From Boswellia sacra (Eukaryota; Streptophyta; Magnoliopsida; Sapindales; Burseraceae), in the NCBI GenBank assembly GCA_013180625.2, contig SNVD02011469.1, positions 186,001 to 250,000 of the forward strand: 64,000 nt of DNA. Direction: 5' to 3'. A program made the position numbers and the translations under genes. This document shows positions 11,111 to 22,413 of the stretch, in pieces; the first letter of the stretch is position 1, and the number at the start of each line of letters is the position of its first letter. The notes under the pieces are model-generated. The model ran no database searches. It was given only the letters and a program-made list of their open reading frames with translations, and had not been told where the DNA came from.

Positions 11111-12399
11111 AAACTCTATGGCTGATGAACCTTTAATCTTTCTCTTTTCATTAGACAACTCAACTATTTCTTTTACGTTGAAATTTTGAAATGGAAAAGA
11201 CAGTGTAAGGCCCAAAATTGTAAATTAGGCCCAAGTTCAAAAATTGCACCAAGTTTAACTCCCAAAGTCTCTTTTTAAAAATATTTTACATAATGTCATA
11301 ATTGCCTTTTATCACTTTTTTTATGCATATTCTTCATTAAAATTATTCATTAAACAACTTAAATAAGTTTTCTTTTTTTATTTTTAAACAACTTAAATAA
11401 GTTTTCTTTTTTATTTTTTGTTTGATAATTCTCTCTTGGAGAGTTTAGAATTTTGATTTGCTGATTTCTTTTAGAAATTTGTAAAAATGTGATTTCATTA
11501 TTTACTCTTTTTTTTTCTGATGTTTAAAAGATTGATAAGAAAAACAAAATGGAATAAATTTCATGGCATTCTTGATTAAAGTTACGTGGTGGAAGCATGT
11601 GGGGTCAAGGGGTGTGACAGCTAGTTTTGTTCACTGTTGTGGAATGACTCCCATAACGTAGAAGTCACTCTATAACATGATTCACGTGGGCTACTTTTCC
11701 CGCAATTGGACCATATAGACAATTATTGCTTTTCTGTCATCCAATTCATATAGGATAAACACAATTTGCCAATTAAGTAATGGAATTAATCACCTTTTTC
11801 CTAAGTGATTAACCTTTCCTGTTCAATATTTTGCTCTTTGATTGATTAACTTTTCGGGAGTTACTCGATTGCCTACTTTGAAACGAAATTCGATCCCCAG
11901 GGTCATTGCTATTTTGTAGAATGATTAACTTTTCGAAATTGCTGGATCGCCTACCCACCCGGAAGAAATAATATCATACAAGTGGGAAAGACAAGTCATT
12001 TATGATAATAAGATGTTAGGCGTTCATCAAAATAAGTAACTTGCATAGATCAACCTACACGATCTGTAACAAAAATTATATAAGACTCTTCGTTTTTTGA
12101 AGAGTAAAGAATCATCTAGCTTTTCCTATTAGAATCAGTAAATAGTCCTTATTTTTTGCATTCTAATTTAGAGGTATACGGAGTACGTGTTTATTTCTCA
12201 GCTTCATATATATTCTAAGGACTGGTTTCAAATATCAGGGAACTGCATATGCATAGATTTTTGTTATGGTTTCTACAAATATTGAAGGAATTTTGTTGTG
12301 GCTGGATTTTACAGCATATGAAATTTCAAAACCTATTTTCGTTATGAGTCCTTGACCAGTTTACATTTTTCGTTATAATATTTACTTTATAAGTCGGTT
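11111..12399. other. AT-rich intergenic DNA, no gene seen
   Basis: No supported open frame. A short tandem repeat of about 30 bp (AACTTAAATAAGTTTTC unit) is at about 11354-11412. A direct near-repeat around GATTAACTTTTCG occurs at 11843 and 11922. Confidence 0.5.
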
Positions 12400-13217
12400 C
12401 TTAGTCTATTTCAACTTTATAAGTCGGTTCTTAGTCTTCTGGGTAAGACAAAGTTTCAACGTTTTGATTTTTCTACAAGGTCTGGATAATTGCCTTCAGA
12501 ATTTCATTTTTTCCAGCTTTCTTTTGGCTCGTTCATATGGAATAATTTTTTTCAAGACCAAAAGTTCTTCCAATCTCTTGTCATAAAGGAAACTCCCAAA
12601 TTCTACCGTGTGTGTTATAATAAATAGTTTGTGGAAAAATTGTGGTTAGGACAAAAATTGTGGTTCTCGTGATAAATTTGACAACAATGATATTGATGAC
12701 GACATGTGGACAATAATGACGTAACAGTAATTGATACACAATCTTTTTGGAATTTCTTGTTCCTATAAATAAAAGTCTTGAATCTTTTTTTAATTATTAA
12801 AAAGAATAATGGAAGATATGGGGTTTGTCATATTGTTACACGCGTAATAATATTATATTCGATATGTATTTACTTCATTACTTCTATGATCTAATTAATT
12901 TTAACCATAATTTATGTTAATGAAAAAATATATGAATGATATTAATTACATTTTAAACCCGTTAAAGCTAACAATCTAGCGTTTAATTATATCCAAGGAA
13001 TTGGAAATAAAAATTACTACTGATTTTAAGAAACACTAATTATTAGAGGTTGTTTCTTTTTTATTCTTTATTTGTTTTGTTAAGGATAATCTTTAAACCT
13101 CAAATCAGTGAAGATGATGAGGTCAACCCAAAGTCAGTAGATGAAACAATATCATAGAGGTCTTTACTATTTATCAACGGTAGTCTACCAGGTCGGCCAT
13201 TAACTCCCCTTATTCCA
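12400..13217 (+). repeat. Upstream module, copy 4 (5' of gene B element)
   Basis: This matches 1880-2573: a CTTAGTCTTCTGGGTAAGAC stretch, a GTTATAATAAATAGTTTGTGG stretch, a GACATGTGGACAATAATGACG stretch and an ATATCCAAGGAATTGG stretch. It ends in TTATTCCA at the left end of the second long-TIR element. The first part of the module, with the W-box palindrome, is missing here. No gene. Confidence 0.65.
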
Positions 13218-13228
13218 AAGATAACTAC

Positions 13229-16035
13229 TGTAACATCTCAACTAGTAAGTAGTCATAACCTTATTTTGTTTATAGTGCATGTATATTATTGCTTGTGTGT
13301 GTGCACCTAGATGTCATGATAATGAATTAAAATGTTGAAGGGCATAATTGAAAGATTTAGGAACTTGAGGCCTAACTTGATAGATGCATATATGTTCGTA
13401 TATAACGGGTGTGGGTTTAATGCCTCTCTAGACGGTTCATTTTCTTTCCTTTCTCAAAACCCCCAGCCCTTTTTCTATTGCAAAGAATTGGAGGAGAAGA
13501 AGAAGAATCTAGAAGAAGAGAGGTAGAATTTATCTCTTTCTCCAAGTTCTAGTCTTGATACATACATTTTTATCATGAATTGTTGTGTTATGAAGTTGCT
13601 TATGGTATTTTTACGACATATATGCTCTAAACCTTGCTAGAAATCATGATTTGTTATAAATCATGAAAGATTCAAATCGTTTGGATGATATTAGGAAGCT
13701 ATAGATGATGCTTGAATCCAAAACTCTGTATGATCTTTTGCTAAGTAGTATATAATCCGAAAATTTTTAGAAATTCTATGGTTTCTTGCTGACACTGAAA
13801 TTTTTATATGTTAAATTAGACATGTTCAAGATCATTTAGAATTTTGATTGACCTGAAAATTTAAAGTATGCAATTTTTGGTGAAATTTTGAACCCTGCTG
13901 AAACAAATGTGGAATCCCCTATTTCAAAACAGAGCATGGGAAACAAACTATAGATTGGGGACTTTTCCTTCATGAAAACCCCTGATTTTTGGGATGTGAA
14001 ATCTTGAGCATGTTTCGTTATAAACTAAAAAGTTTCATGGGTTTTGAAGCTCTGTAAAAATTTTTATGATTTTTAAAATTTGTCTTTGTAAATCTGAAAT
14101 TTTAAATTTTTAGAGCAGCATAAGCAAAACAAATTACTTTTGACAGACCTAAACTCAACAAAAAGTTGTGATTTTTGGAGAGATGAATCTTATATATGAC
14201 TTTTACTAGAATAAAAATTTCTGTAATGATTTTATCATTGTGGGGACTTTTATGAATTTTCAAAATCATGCTGCTCAGTCTGGAAGGCTACTGAACAGAA
14301 TTTGAAGTTATGTAAAACTATGTAGTTTCAAAGGGTATATCACCTCATTTTGATATGATAATTTGCATGAGATATTTTATATGTGTTTAATTGATCTCTG
14401 TAAATTCTCGTGAGAATTGGGATAAGCATCATCTTTCTACAAATCATCTATCCAAATGTGTGCAGTGTTGAGTCAGTAAGGAGTCACGTTTTTGCTATTG
14501 TGTTTGATGATCCTTAAGAAAATTTGATTATTTCTAGGTTGAAATAAGGATTTTGTAGTTAAGCTTAATTAGGTAAGTAAGCTAGACTCCTAAGTGAGGA
14601 CACGATGGATATATATTATTGTCTATGGGATTCGTGTTTTTTCCACATACTTATTTGAATATGAAAATTATGTTTTGATTGAAAGCTGTTTTTCTGTATG
14701 CTTAAGTGAATATGAAAATTATGTTTTGATTGAAAGCTTGATTGTGATGAGATGAAATTGTGCATATGAATTTGATATTTGATGGCATGAAATTTGTGCA
14801 CATGGATTTGATATGTGATATGCTATGAAGATTCATGCGTAAAACCTTGGAGACACCAAGTTATCACTGGGCGATTGATTGCATAGGAGCAACCTTTTGA
14901 GATTGTGTAGGGGCCACCTCTTGAAGGTTATGAAAACCATAAAATACCTCACACAAAACAAAGTGCCACGTGTAGACTGTTACGATTGTTTGCATGGAAA
15001 CCACCTTTTGAGATTGTATAGGGGCCACCTTTTGAAGGTTATGGAAACTACAAAGTGCCGTATACAGACCATTATGATTGATTGCATGGGGGTTACCTTT
15101 TGAGATTGTGTGTGGGGGCTACCTCTTGATGGTTATGAAAACCACAAAGTGTCACACATAATACAGAATATCATGTGCAGACCGTTATGATTGATTGAGG
15201 GGAGATATGGATAATGTGTTTCCTTGCATGAGATTCGATAGCATGAGCCTGGTATAACCCGGATTATTAGACTAGCCTCAATTTGTGATAATAATTGATG
15301 TAGGTCCCTAAGGTCGTGTTTGATTTGTGACAAGTATAATAAGTATGTATATTGGTGCATAAAGAGGGAAAATGGCCAAATGGAGGCCTAATGGATAGAG
15401 ATGTGGCATAGGAGCGCAAATGTGGTTACCCGGGAGCGTAACATTTACCGACTTAAATGTTATAGATAGAAACTTTACGCTGGTACGCAGAGTGTATGGC
15501 GCAGGAGCGCAGCCTTGATGGTTTGTAACTTGCACCGATATAGAGACTTTGCACAGGCTCACAAGATCCGTTGCGCAAGACGCAACCTTTATTATTTCTA
15601 ATTTGTTTGTATGGCTTGTGTGATAAAAAATTAGTTACTTGTATGAGAAGTGATAGTATGAATGATATTCCATGTTGGATTTTTCTTCATTGTCAATTGT
15701 TAATGCATTAACTTAGCTTACTTACTAAGTTAATGCTCATTAGTTTGTTGTATACGTGAGGTGATTGATGAATTGCAACATGTTTGGAGGATTTTGGCAT
15801 AGTGACGATAGAGTTCCCTTGGCAACCATTTATTCGCTGCACCACCACTATTTTTGTTAATCATTATTTTGATTTTTGAGCTATAGTTGTATATACTATT
15901 GTATTGTAGTTGATAGTTGTTGGAAACTTTGGTTTTCTAAATAATGCTAATGTTATTTGCCTTAGTTCTCAATTTATTGATATGAATAAACATTTTTAGT
16001 TGCACTCAGGATCCCTTGGGGCTCGAGGTGTGACA
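13229..16035 (+). mobile_element. Solo LTR, Ty3/gypsy-type, 2.8 kb
   Basis: It starts TGTAACATCTC and ends GAGGTGTGACA (TG...CA with short inverted termini) and is flanked by the perfect 5-bp duplication ACTAC at 13224-13228 and 16036-16040. The paralogous unfilled site is visible near 2574-2595, confirming an insertion. Landmarks such as TAGCTTACTTACTAAG and GGATTTTGGCA...GAGTTCCCTT match the LTR at 18028-20720, so they belong to one family. No gag or pol lies within. The LTR contains an internal tandem repeat at about 14870-15190. Confidence 0.8.
14870..15190 (+). repeat. Tandem repeat inside LTR, about 115 bp, three copies
   Basis: Three diverged units share CTTTTGAGATTGTRTAGGGG, CCACCTYTTGAAGGTTATG and a GATTGATTGCATGG-like link. 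The minus-strand LTR has the same block at about 18960-19170. Confidence 0.65.
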
Positions 16036-16183
16036 ACTACTATTTGTCCTTTGAGGTTTGGCTAAAGACACCTTCGTTACATTTCTAAAACCTACGATTT
16101 ACCGCTAGCTGATTAATATTAAAGTTATTGAAAAGTATAGTCCAAAAATCATTTTACCCTAATATACCACAATACCATTTTCA

Positions 16184-18011
16184 ATCTCACGATCTTGAGG
16201 GAGTCTGGGTGACTCTTCAGGAAACATATCCATAAATTGATTCACCACTAGAATGTCTTAGATGTTCGTTCCTTCCTTCTTTGTCTTCACAACACATGCC
16301 AGGAAACCCATACATCCTTTTTAGAGAAATCTGAGCTCTTAAAGCTAAGACAATCCGTGGCAATGAAGATATTCCAGTTCCAACAAAATTAGACTCAGAT
16401 CTAGTCGGAGGATGGAACACCACTTCCTTATATAACATTTAACATCGACATGATGTCTAGATAGCCAATCCGTACCCAATATCATGTCAAAATCATATAT
16501 CTCTAAGATTATTAGATTGACATCCAATTCCCTATTCGCTATATAAATCTTACAGACTAGCACACAGTGATACACCAAAAGGAGTAGAAACACATAATTT
16601 GACATCCAAAGTGGAGGGTACTACCTTCAATTTATTGGCAAACTCATGTGACACAAAAGAATAGTGGCACTCAAATCAAATAACAGAAAAGCATTATGTC
16701 CAAGAACAAAAATGTTACCCATGACAACGGATGGAGCCTCTCTAGCCTTTGTAGTGGTAAGGGCATAAACTCTTTCTTGGGTCCTCTGATCTCTTCAAGG
16801 AGCATTTTAAGGCTGATTGGCTTCAGGGAAAGAGGAAGTAAAATGGCCTACCTGGCCATATCTAAAGCACGCCCCAATCTTCTTGAAATAAGTTTCATCA
16901 TGTCATTTGTGGCATGTATCACACAGTTGAAAGTCTCTCTTTCTAGTGTTTTGTATCTTCTTCCTTTTACCCTTTTTAAATCTTTTATTGCTCTTCCTCC
17001 ATGGTCTCCTTTGACGGGAATTGAAAGCCTCCTCTTTAGCCTTGGAAACTCCCAGAAGCTCATCATCTCTAGCCAGAATTTGAGCCTTTCGTAGCACCAT
17101 ACTGTAGGTTTCCGATTCCAATATTATTACATGTTTTCAGATTTCTGGCTTAAAACCCCTCTCAAATAATTTAGCCTTTTCCTCTTATGAAGCAATAAGG
17201 TGTAGGACAGACCAGGATAGAGCCTCATACCTCCTCTCATACTCCACTAGAGACATTGAGCCTTGAGTCAATTGTACAAACTCGACTATCTTCTCATTCT
17301 TTAATGATTGAAGAAAACACTTATCATAAAATATCTCTTTAAATCGAGCCGAAGTGAGCACCCTCTCTTTATCGTAAGCTCTTTTTGTCATATCCCACCA
17401 ATAACTAACGCTATCCTACCAATAAATAGTGCTACCCTTTAACATGAAGGTGGCGCAAGTTAGCCTCTGTGCATCCATGCATCCCATAAGATTAAATATT
17501 TTTTCCATCTCATGAACCCACTCTTTCGCCATTAATGGATCTGTCAAATTGGAAAAAGATGGAGGATTCAATCTTTGAAACTGGTCTACCACTTTTATAG
17601 AATCAAAAGCGGCAAAACTTGTGGGAAGAGCTTCTCATCTCACTTCAGTCAAAATATGTACCAACTTCCATACAATATTGTCACGAGCTTGGTTTTACCA
17701 CCAATTTTGACTTGCTTCTTCATCGTTTTCCTACTAGTAGAAGATGGTTCGCCTAATTCAGAAGTCTATCTTACTTTAGGAGTAGGGACTACAAGCTGCA
17801 TCTCCTCCACCATGGGATTATCGATCCTCTTAGTTTATCCAGAACGAGACATAGCTTTCAATTCTGATGAACATAACAAAGCACCATATACAAAACAATG
17901 GTTAGAATTTCCTTAGCAAATAACTCACTGACACTTAATGTGGAAGATTTGGCATAAGACTTGGTTCTCTTGACCGTTATAACAAAAGTGTCTACAGAAT
18001 CTTAAACCTAA
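16184..18011 (-). pseudogene. Decayed Ty3/gypsy gag-protease region
   Basis: On the minus strand, starting beside the primer-binding site, there is a degraded gag: an MSRSG-type start near 17853 soon followed by a stop, then a recognisable gag block at 17185-17391 (FKEIFYDKCF, LTQGSMSLVEYERRYEAL). Next come a basic stretch and broken CCHC finger remnants split across frames (about 16850-17121). At 16345-16605 is a retropepsin-like C-terminal segment (DFDMILGTDWLSRHH). Several stops and frameshifts occur. Reverse transcriptase, RNase H and integrase are absent: the element is cut off at about 16184. Long LTRs suggest a Tekay-like chromovirus, unproven. Confidence 0.75.
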
Positions 18012-18023
18012 GCTCTGATACCA
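18012..18023 (-). other. Primer-binding site of gypsy element
   Basis: On the minus strand it reads TGGTATCAGAGC, complementary to the 3' end of plant initiator tRNA-Met, four bases beyond the LTR edge. This fixes the element's orientation. Confidence 0.75.
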
Positions 18024-18027
18024 CTAA

Positions 18028-20720
18028 TATCACATCCCGCACCTAAAAGAGTCCAGGATGCAAGTCAATACCTCTGACAGTACAAACAAAAGGGAACTGT
18101 AATCATAATTTTATAGTTTGCAATCAAAAAGATACACAAAGTTCCCAAATTCTGTCAACCACAGTTTTAACTATTTACTATAAGTTTCATAAAAAAGAAT
18201 CAAATTAATAAATAGTATCGTAGTAGCCTATCGTTACAAAGGGAACTCTGCCATCGTCCTGCCAAAATCCTCTATAGATCAACCGAACTAACGATCACCT
18301 GAGGCATATGAATAAATCATGAGTAATCACTTAGTAAGTAAGCTAAGTAAAGGCAATAACAATGGTAAATGGACAAAAATTCAAAAACAAGTGTATCTAC
18401 TATTTATTACTTGTCCTACAAGTAACCATTTACTTGTAAAAGAAGTAAAAAAACACTATTCATGTATCAAAAGCCGTGCTTCTAAGTGAGATAACTTGCG
18501 AGACGGTGCAAGGTTTCTGGTTCGTAGTGTTTCCAGAATTTCATAGTTGCGCTCATGTGCCATAAAGGTCGCGCACCTATGCTAACCTTCTATCTAGAAC
18601 TATTAAGGTCGTTAAGATGGCGTTCTTACACCATATTACTTGCATGCCTACGCCAATTCTTTGTTTTGGCCTATCATACTTAGCTCATTTTCATAGCACA
18701 TTCCCATCTTTACTAAGGTCATTTCATTTACGCCTTTCTCAGACCATTTCTATTACACCCACATGCACTTAATTCACTTCATATATGCCTTTCCTAGGCC
18801 ATTCTCATCACATATGCACATATGCTCATTTTTCATTTCCATATAACCTTAGGGACACTCATATATTACAATTTTGAGGCTAGTCCGACAATCCTGGTGA
18901 TACCAGGCCTATGCTATCGGATTCTATGTGAGGAAACACATGGTTCGGATCTCTCCTTATCCAATCGATCATAATGGCTTACATGTGGCACCTTCTATTT
19001 TTTGTAGTACTTTATGATCCTATGACCCTCAAGAGGTGGCCCTCATACAATTTCAAGAGGTGCCTTCCATGAAATTTCTTATAACGGTCTGCATGTGACA
19101 CTTTATAGTTTTTGAAACCTTCAAGAGGTGGTCCCCATACTATTAATCACATAATGAGCAATCAATGTACCAAGGTTTTTGGCATGTCATACACTTTCAT
19201 AACATATCACATTTCAAATCCCATAACATAAGCTCAAAGTCATATTTTCCCATCCATCACAAAGCACAACAATATAATTACCATAACATTAACATTTAAA
19301 AAAATCTCATTGCCCAAATATCACATAAGAACATGTTTAGCTTACTTACCTGATCAAATTTCCACATTAGAGTCCTTAATTTCACCTAGAAGCCATAACA
19401 AAATCCTTAAGGATTATGGTTCAACCGTGGAATGCAATTTCTCTTACTAACTCAACTTTTCACACATTCAATTGGATGCTTTTTAGGAAGTTATTGCCTA
19501 TTCCAAAATCTACATAAATTTGTAGATCACATGTACACACATGTAACATATCATATACAAATTATCTAAACAAAATAGGAGTACATGCCCTTTGAAATCA
19601 CTTAATTTGGCACACTTTCAATTCTTGTCTAATGGCCTCTCCAATTGAGTTGTCCCCCTTTGAAAATTTGTACACACCTCAACAATAGTCCAATATTTAC
19701 AAAAATTTACCATGTAATAACAGATACATCCAAAGATGATTTCACCAGAAATCATAAATTTTTAACTAATATAGTTCAGTCAAAAGCAATTTATTTGGTT
19801 TACTCTGTTCTAGAAGTTGAAAATCCTAGTTTTTCAAACTCAAATTTGAAAAATCAGAAAAATTAATGAAAAGCTCCAAAAACCATGAAAATTTTAGTTC
19901 AAAACAAAACAAAGAAAACATATTCTAAGTCTTGCATACCAAAAATCATGAGTTTTTATGAAGATTTGGTCTCTCAATTAAAATTCATTCTCCCTATTCT
20001 GTTTAAAAATAAGGAAAGTTTAATTCTGTTTTAGCAAATTTAAAAATTCACCATAAATTACATCCTACGAATTTTTAAGTCATTCAAAATTATACGAAAT
20101 CCTTGACATGTCTGTTTATTAGATAAAAGTTTCAGAGCCAGAAAACAACCCTAGAATTTTTGAGAATTTTCTTACTCAACACTGTTCCGTATAGAAGCCC
20201 TGCAGAATTTAAACTCCATCACCATTACCAACCTTCTATCATCATCCAACCTTCTTAAATCTTTCACAACTCATGAAATCATGTTTTCTAATAGATTTCA
20301 AATCATGCATAGCACAAACATACCATGATTCTTGCTATGTAACATTAATTTCTTTTAAAAATTAATAAAACAATACAAGAGATTGAGGGAGGAGTTTAAG
20401 TCCTACCTCTATCTTGCCTCCTTCTTTCTTCTTCTTCCTTAATTTCATGGCAAAATTATAGGGAAGGGATGAGAGCTATTTATAGCAAGAAGCCACTTAA
20501 ACAATAATCTAAAGTCTCATAAACCCTTCTCTTTTATTCTTATCCACATTAGGAAACTTTCAGTATAGTACCCTAAGTTCCTAAGCTTTTCCACCTAACG
20601 CTTCCATCTCTTATCTATTCGCATGTCACTCCTATGCATACACATAATTAATCATACTAATAACACACACAATATGATGCAATGAAGGTTAGGCACACAC
20701 TTACAATTTAGGATGTCACA
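18028..20720 (-). mobile_element. 5' LTR of decayed gypsy element, 2.7 kb
   Basis: Read on the minus strand, it opens TGTGACATCCTAAATTG (from 20720) and closes GCGGGATGTGATA, with the terminal CA changed. It is related to the solo LTR at 13229-16035 but in opposite orientation. It contains a CTTATTTTAAGG-free AT-rich 5' part, a tandem repeat block near 18960-19170 and the GGCAGGACGATGGCAGAG block near 18250. No coding region. Confidence 0.75.
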
Positions 20721-20842
20721 TGTGAGATGCGTGTTGCATTGTGGATCTTTGTGATGGAGGTGTGCTATCTCATGGAGAAATGAGTATCGAAGGTTTGTTA
20801 CTAGCTAGGAGGATATGTGAAAGATGAAGGTTTGCCACCTAA

Positions 20843-21833
20843 GGGTCCGTTTGGCAGCCAGGACATAAGGGGGACTGGACTAGATTTTAGGACTAATTTA
20901 TTAGTCCTTTGTTTGGAGCATTTCTAGGGATTGGGATTGGGACTAATCTTAGTCCCAATAGTGGCAAATCATTGGGACTAGCAGTCCCATGGTGAACCAT
21001 GGGATTACTTGTCCCAAGCTTGGACAAATGGTTTTTTTATTTTATTTAATTAATAATAATATAAAAATGATATAATACTAAATAAATTATAATTTAAGAT
21101 AAATTATAAATAAGAATAAATAATTGTGTATATTATTATTAATTATATTTTATAAGTTATAATATTAGTGAAATTAATATAATAAAATATTATATTATTA
21201 GACAAATATTAATATAATAATATATAAATAATTTAGAAATATTATAAACAATAATACTATTAAATCTAATAAAATAAATAAATAAAATAAATAATTCTTG
21301 ATATAATAAAAAATAATAATAAATTTTACTATAATAAAATAAAGGATTATTAAAAAAATATAAATGTAAGAGTATAAAATATTGAAAAAATACATATAAA
21401 ATACATTATAATATAGTTATAATTAATAATTAATAATTTTTAATAATATAATGTTTAATTATATTTTAATCTAGAATTCATATTGAATGTTTAATTATAA
21501 AAATAATGCATTAATAATATTAAATAACCAATAATATTAAATTGAAAATTAATATAATATTTTGAATTATTACTTTTAAAAAATAAAAGGTATTTAAATA
21601 TTTTTAATCTGAATATTAAATTAATATTTATTCAAATTAAACTTGAATAAAAATAATTATTTTATATTTAAAAATTGATTTCTTAAAAATTTATTATATG
21701 TTAATATAGTCCAGTCCCACAATGCACCAAACATAAAACAGTACTATCTATAGTCTAGTCCAATCTAATCCAATTCCAATCTCAATCCCAATCTCAGTCC
21801 AGTCCAGTCCAGTCCTGACTACCAAACGGGCCT
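20843..21833. mobile_element. PIF/Harbinger-like non-autonomous element
   Basis: It opens GGGTCCGTTTGGCAGCCAGG and closes with the complement, CTACCAAACGGGCCT. It is flanked by TAA at 20840-20842 and 21834-21836, the 3-bp target of PIF/Harbinger elements. Subterminal GGACTGGACT / AGTCCAGTCC repeats face inward. The middle (about 21050-21700) is extremely AT-rich with no transposase, so it is non-autonomous. Confidence 0.75.
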
Positions 21834-22171
21834 TAAGGATTTGCGCAATGAAGGTGTGCCTGAGGAGATGTGCGAGGTGTTGTCTTCGTATAATTGGTGA
21901 TGAAACAATTTTTAATTATTTTACTTATTATTAATTTTGAATATAAAATTTAAACAGAGACTTTTAACTTAAATAGGTTTAATTATTGTTAATTATAGTT
22001 ATCTATATAGTTGCTAATATGTGAAAGTTAATATAAGTAAGATTACGATTTTACTCTCACATCATTAATTTAAATGTTGGTTGGCCGACGGCGGGTGCAA
22101 GGTTTCAAAAATGTTGGGGATGATTTTTTTTTTTTTTAAGCCAAACCTCAAGGGCAAATAGTAATTATCCG

Positions 22172-22413
22172 TTATTCTTGCTGTAGGCTAAGGCCCTTGT
22201 CTCTCTCTAACATGCACATGCTCATATATTTTTCTTATAATTACATTTGAAAATTCTAAATGAAAGAAACTTACAACTGCTCCATATTGGCAATAAAAAA
22301 TTAACTGAATGTTAAAACATACTATTATTCCTTTGCTTGGCAGGCAGCATAGCTTATATGTTAATAACAGGTTCAATCATATCCTGTGCAAGAATAAACC
22401 AAAAGCAGTGGAG
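22172..22413 (+). promoter_or_regulatory. Gene B proximal promoter and 5' leader
   Basis: Duplicated counterpart of 4272-4508. Gene A's first two ATGs (ATGGCGATGG) are lost here (AAGCAGTGG), so the conserved third ATG at 22414 is the likely start. Confidence 0.55.

Larger units (their letters stand above)
13218..22171. mobile_element. Second long-TIR DNA element, expanded by nested insertions
   Basis: The left terminus (13218-13228, continuing at 16041-16183) and right terminus (about 22055-22171, ending AAATAGTAATTATCC) match the two ends of the 2574-4271 element, flanking gene B as the first flanks gene A. Between them lie a solo LTR (13229-16035), a decayed gypsy element (about 16184-20720) and a Harbinger-like element (20843-21833). 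Only small stretches (about 20721-20839, 21837-22050) may be original interior. Right flank TTATTCTT matches left flank TTATTCCA at 6 of 8. Confidence 0.55.

Noticed and set aside
13332..13526. 64-codon frame in the solo LTR
   Set aside because: Not shared with the other LTRs of the family and ends in a GAA/GAG-rich low-complexity tail.
16696..17094. 132-codon + strand frame
   Set aside because: It is the antisense shadow of the decayed gypsy gag region.
17575..17916. 113-codon + strand frame
   Set aside because: Antisense of the gypsy gag N-terminal region beside the primer-binding site.
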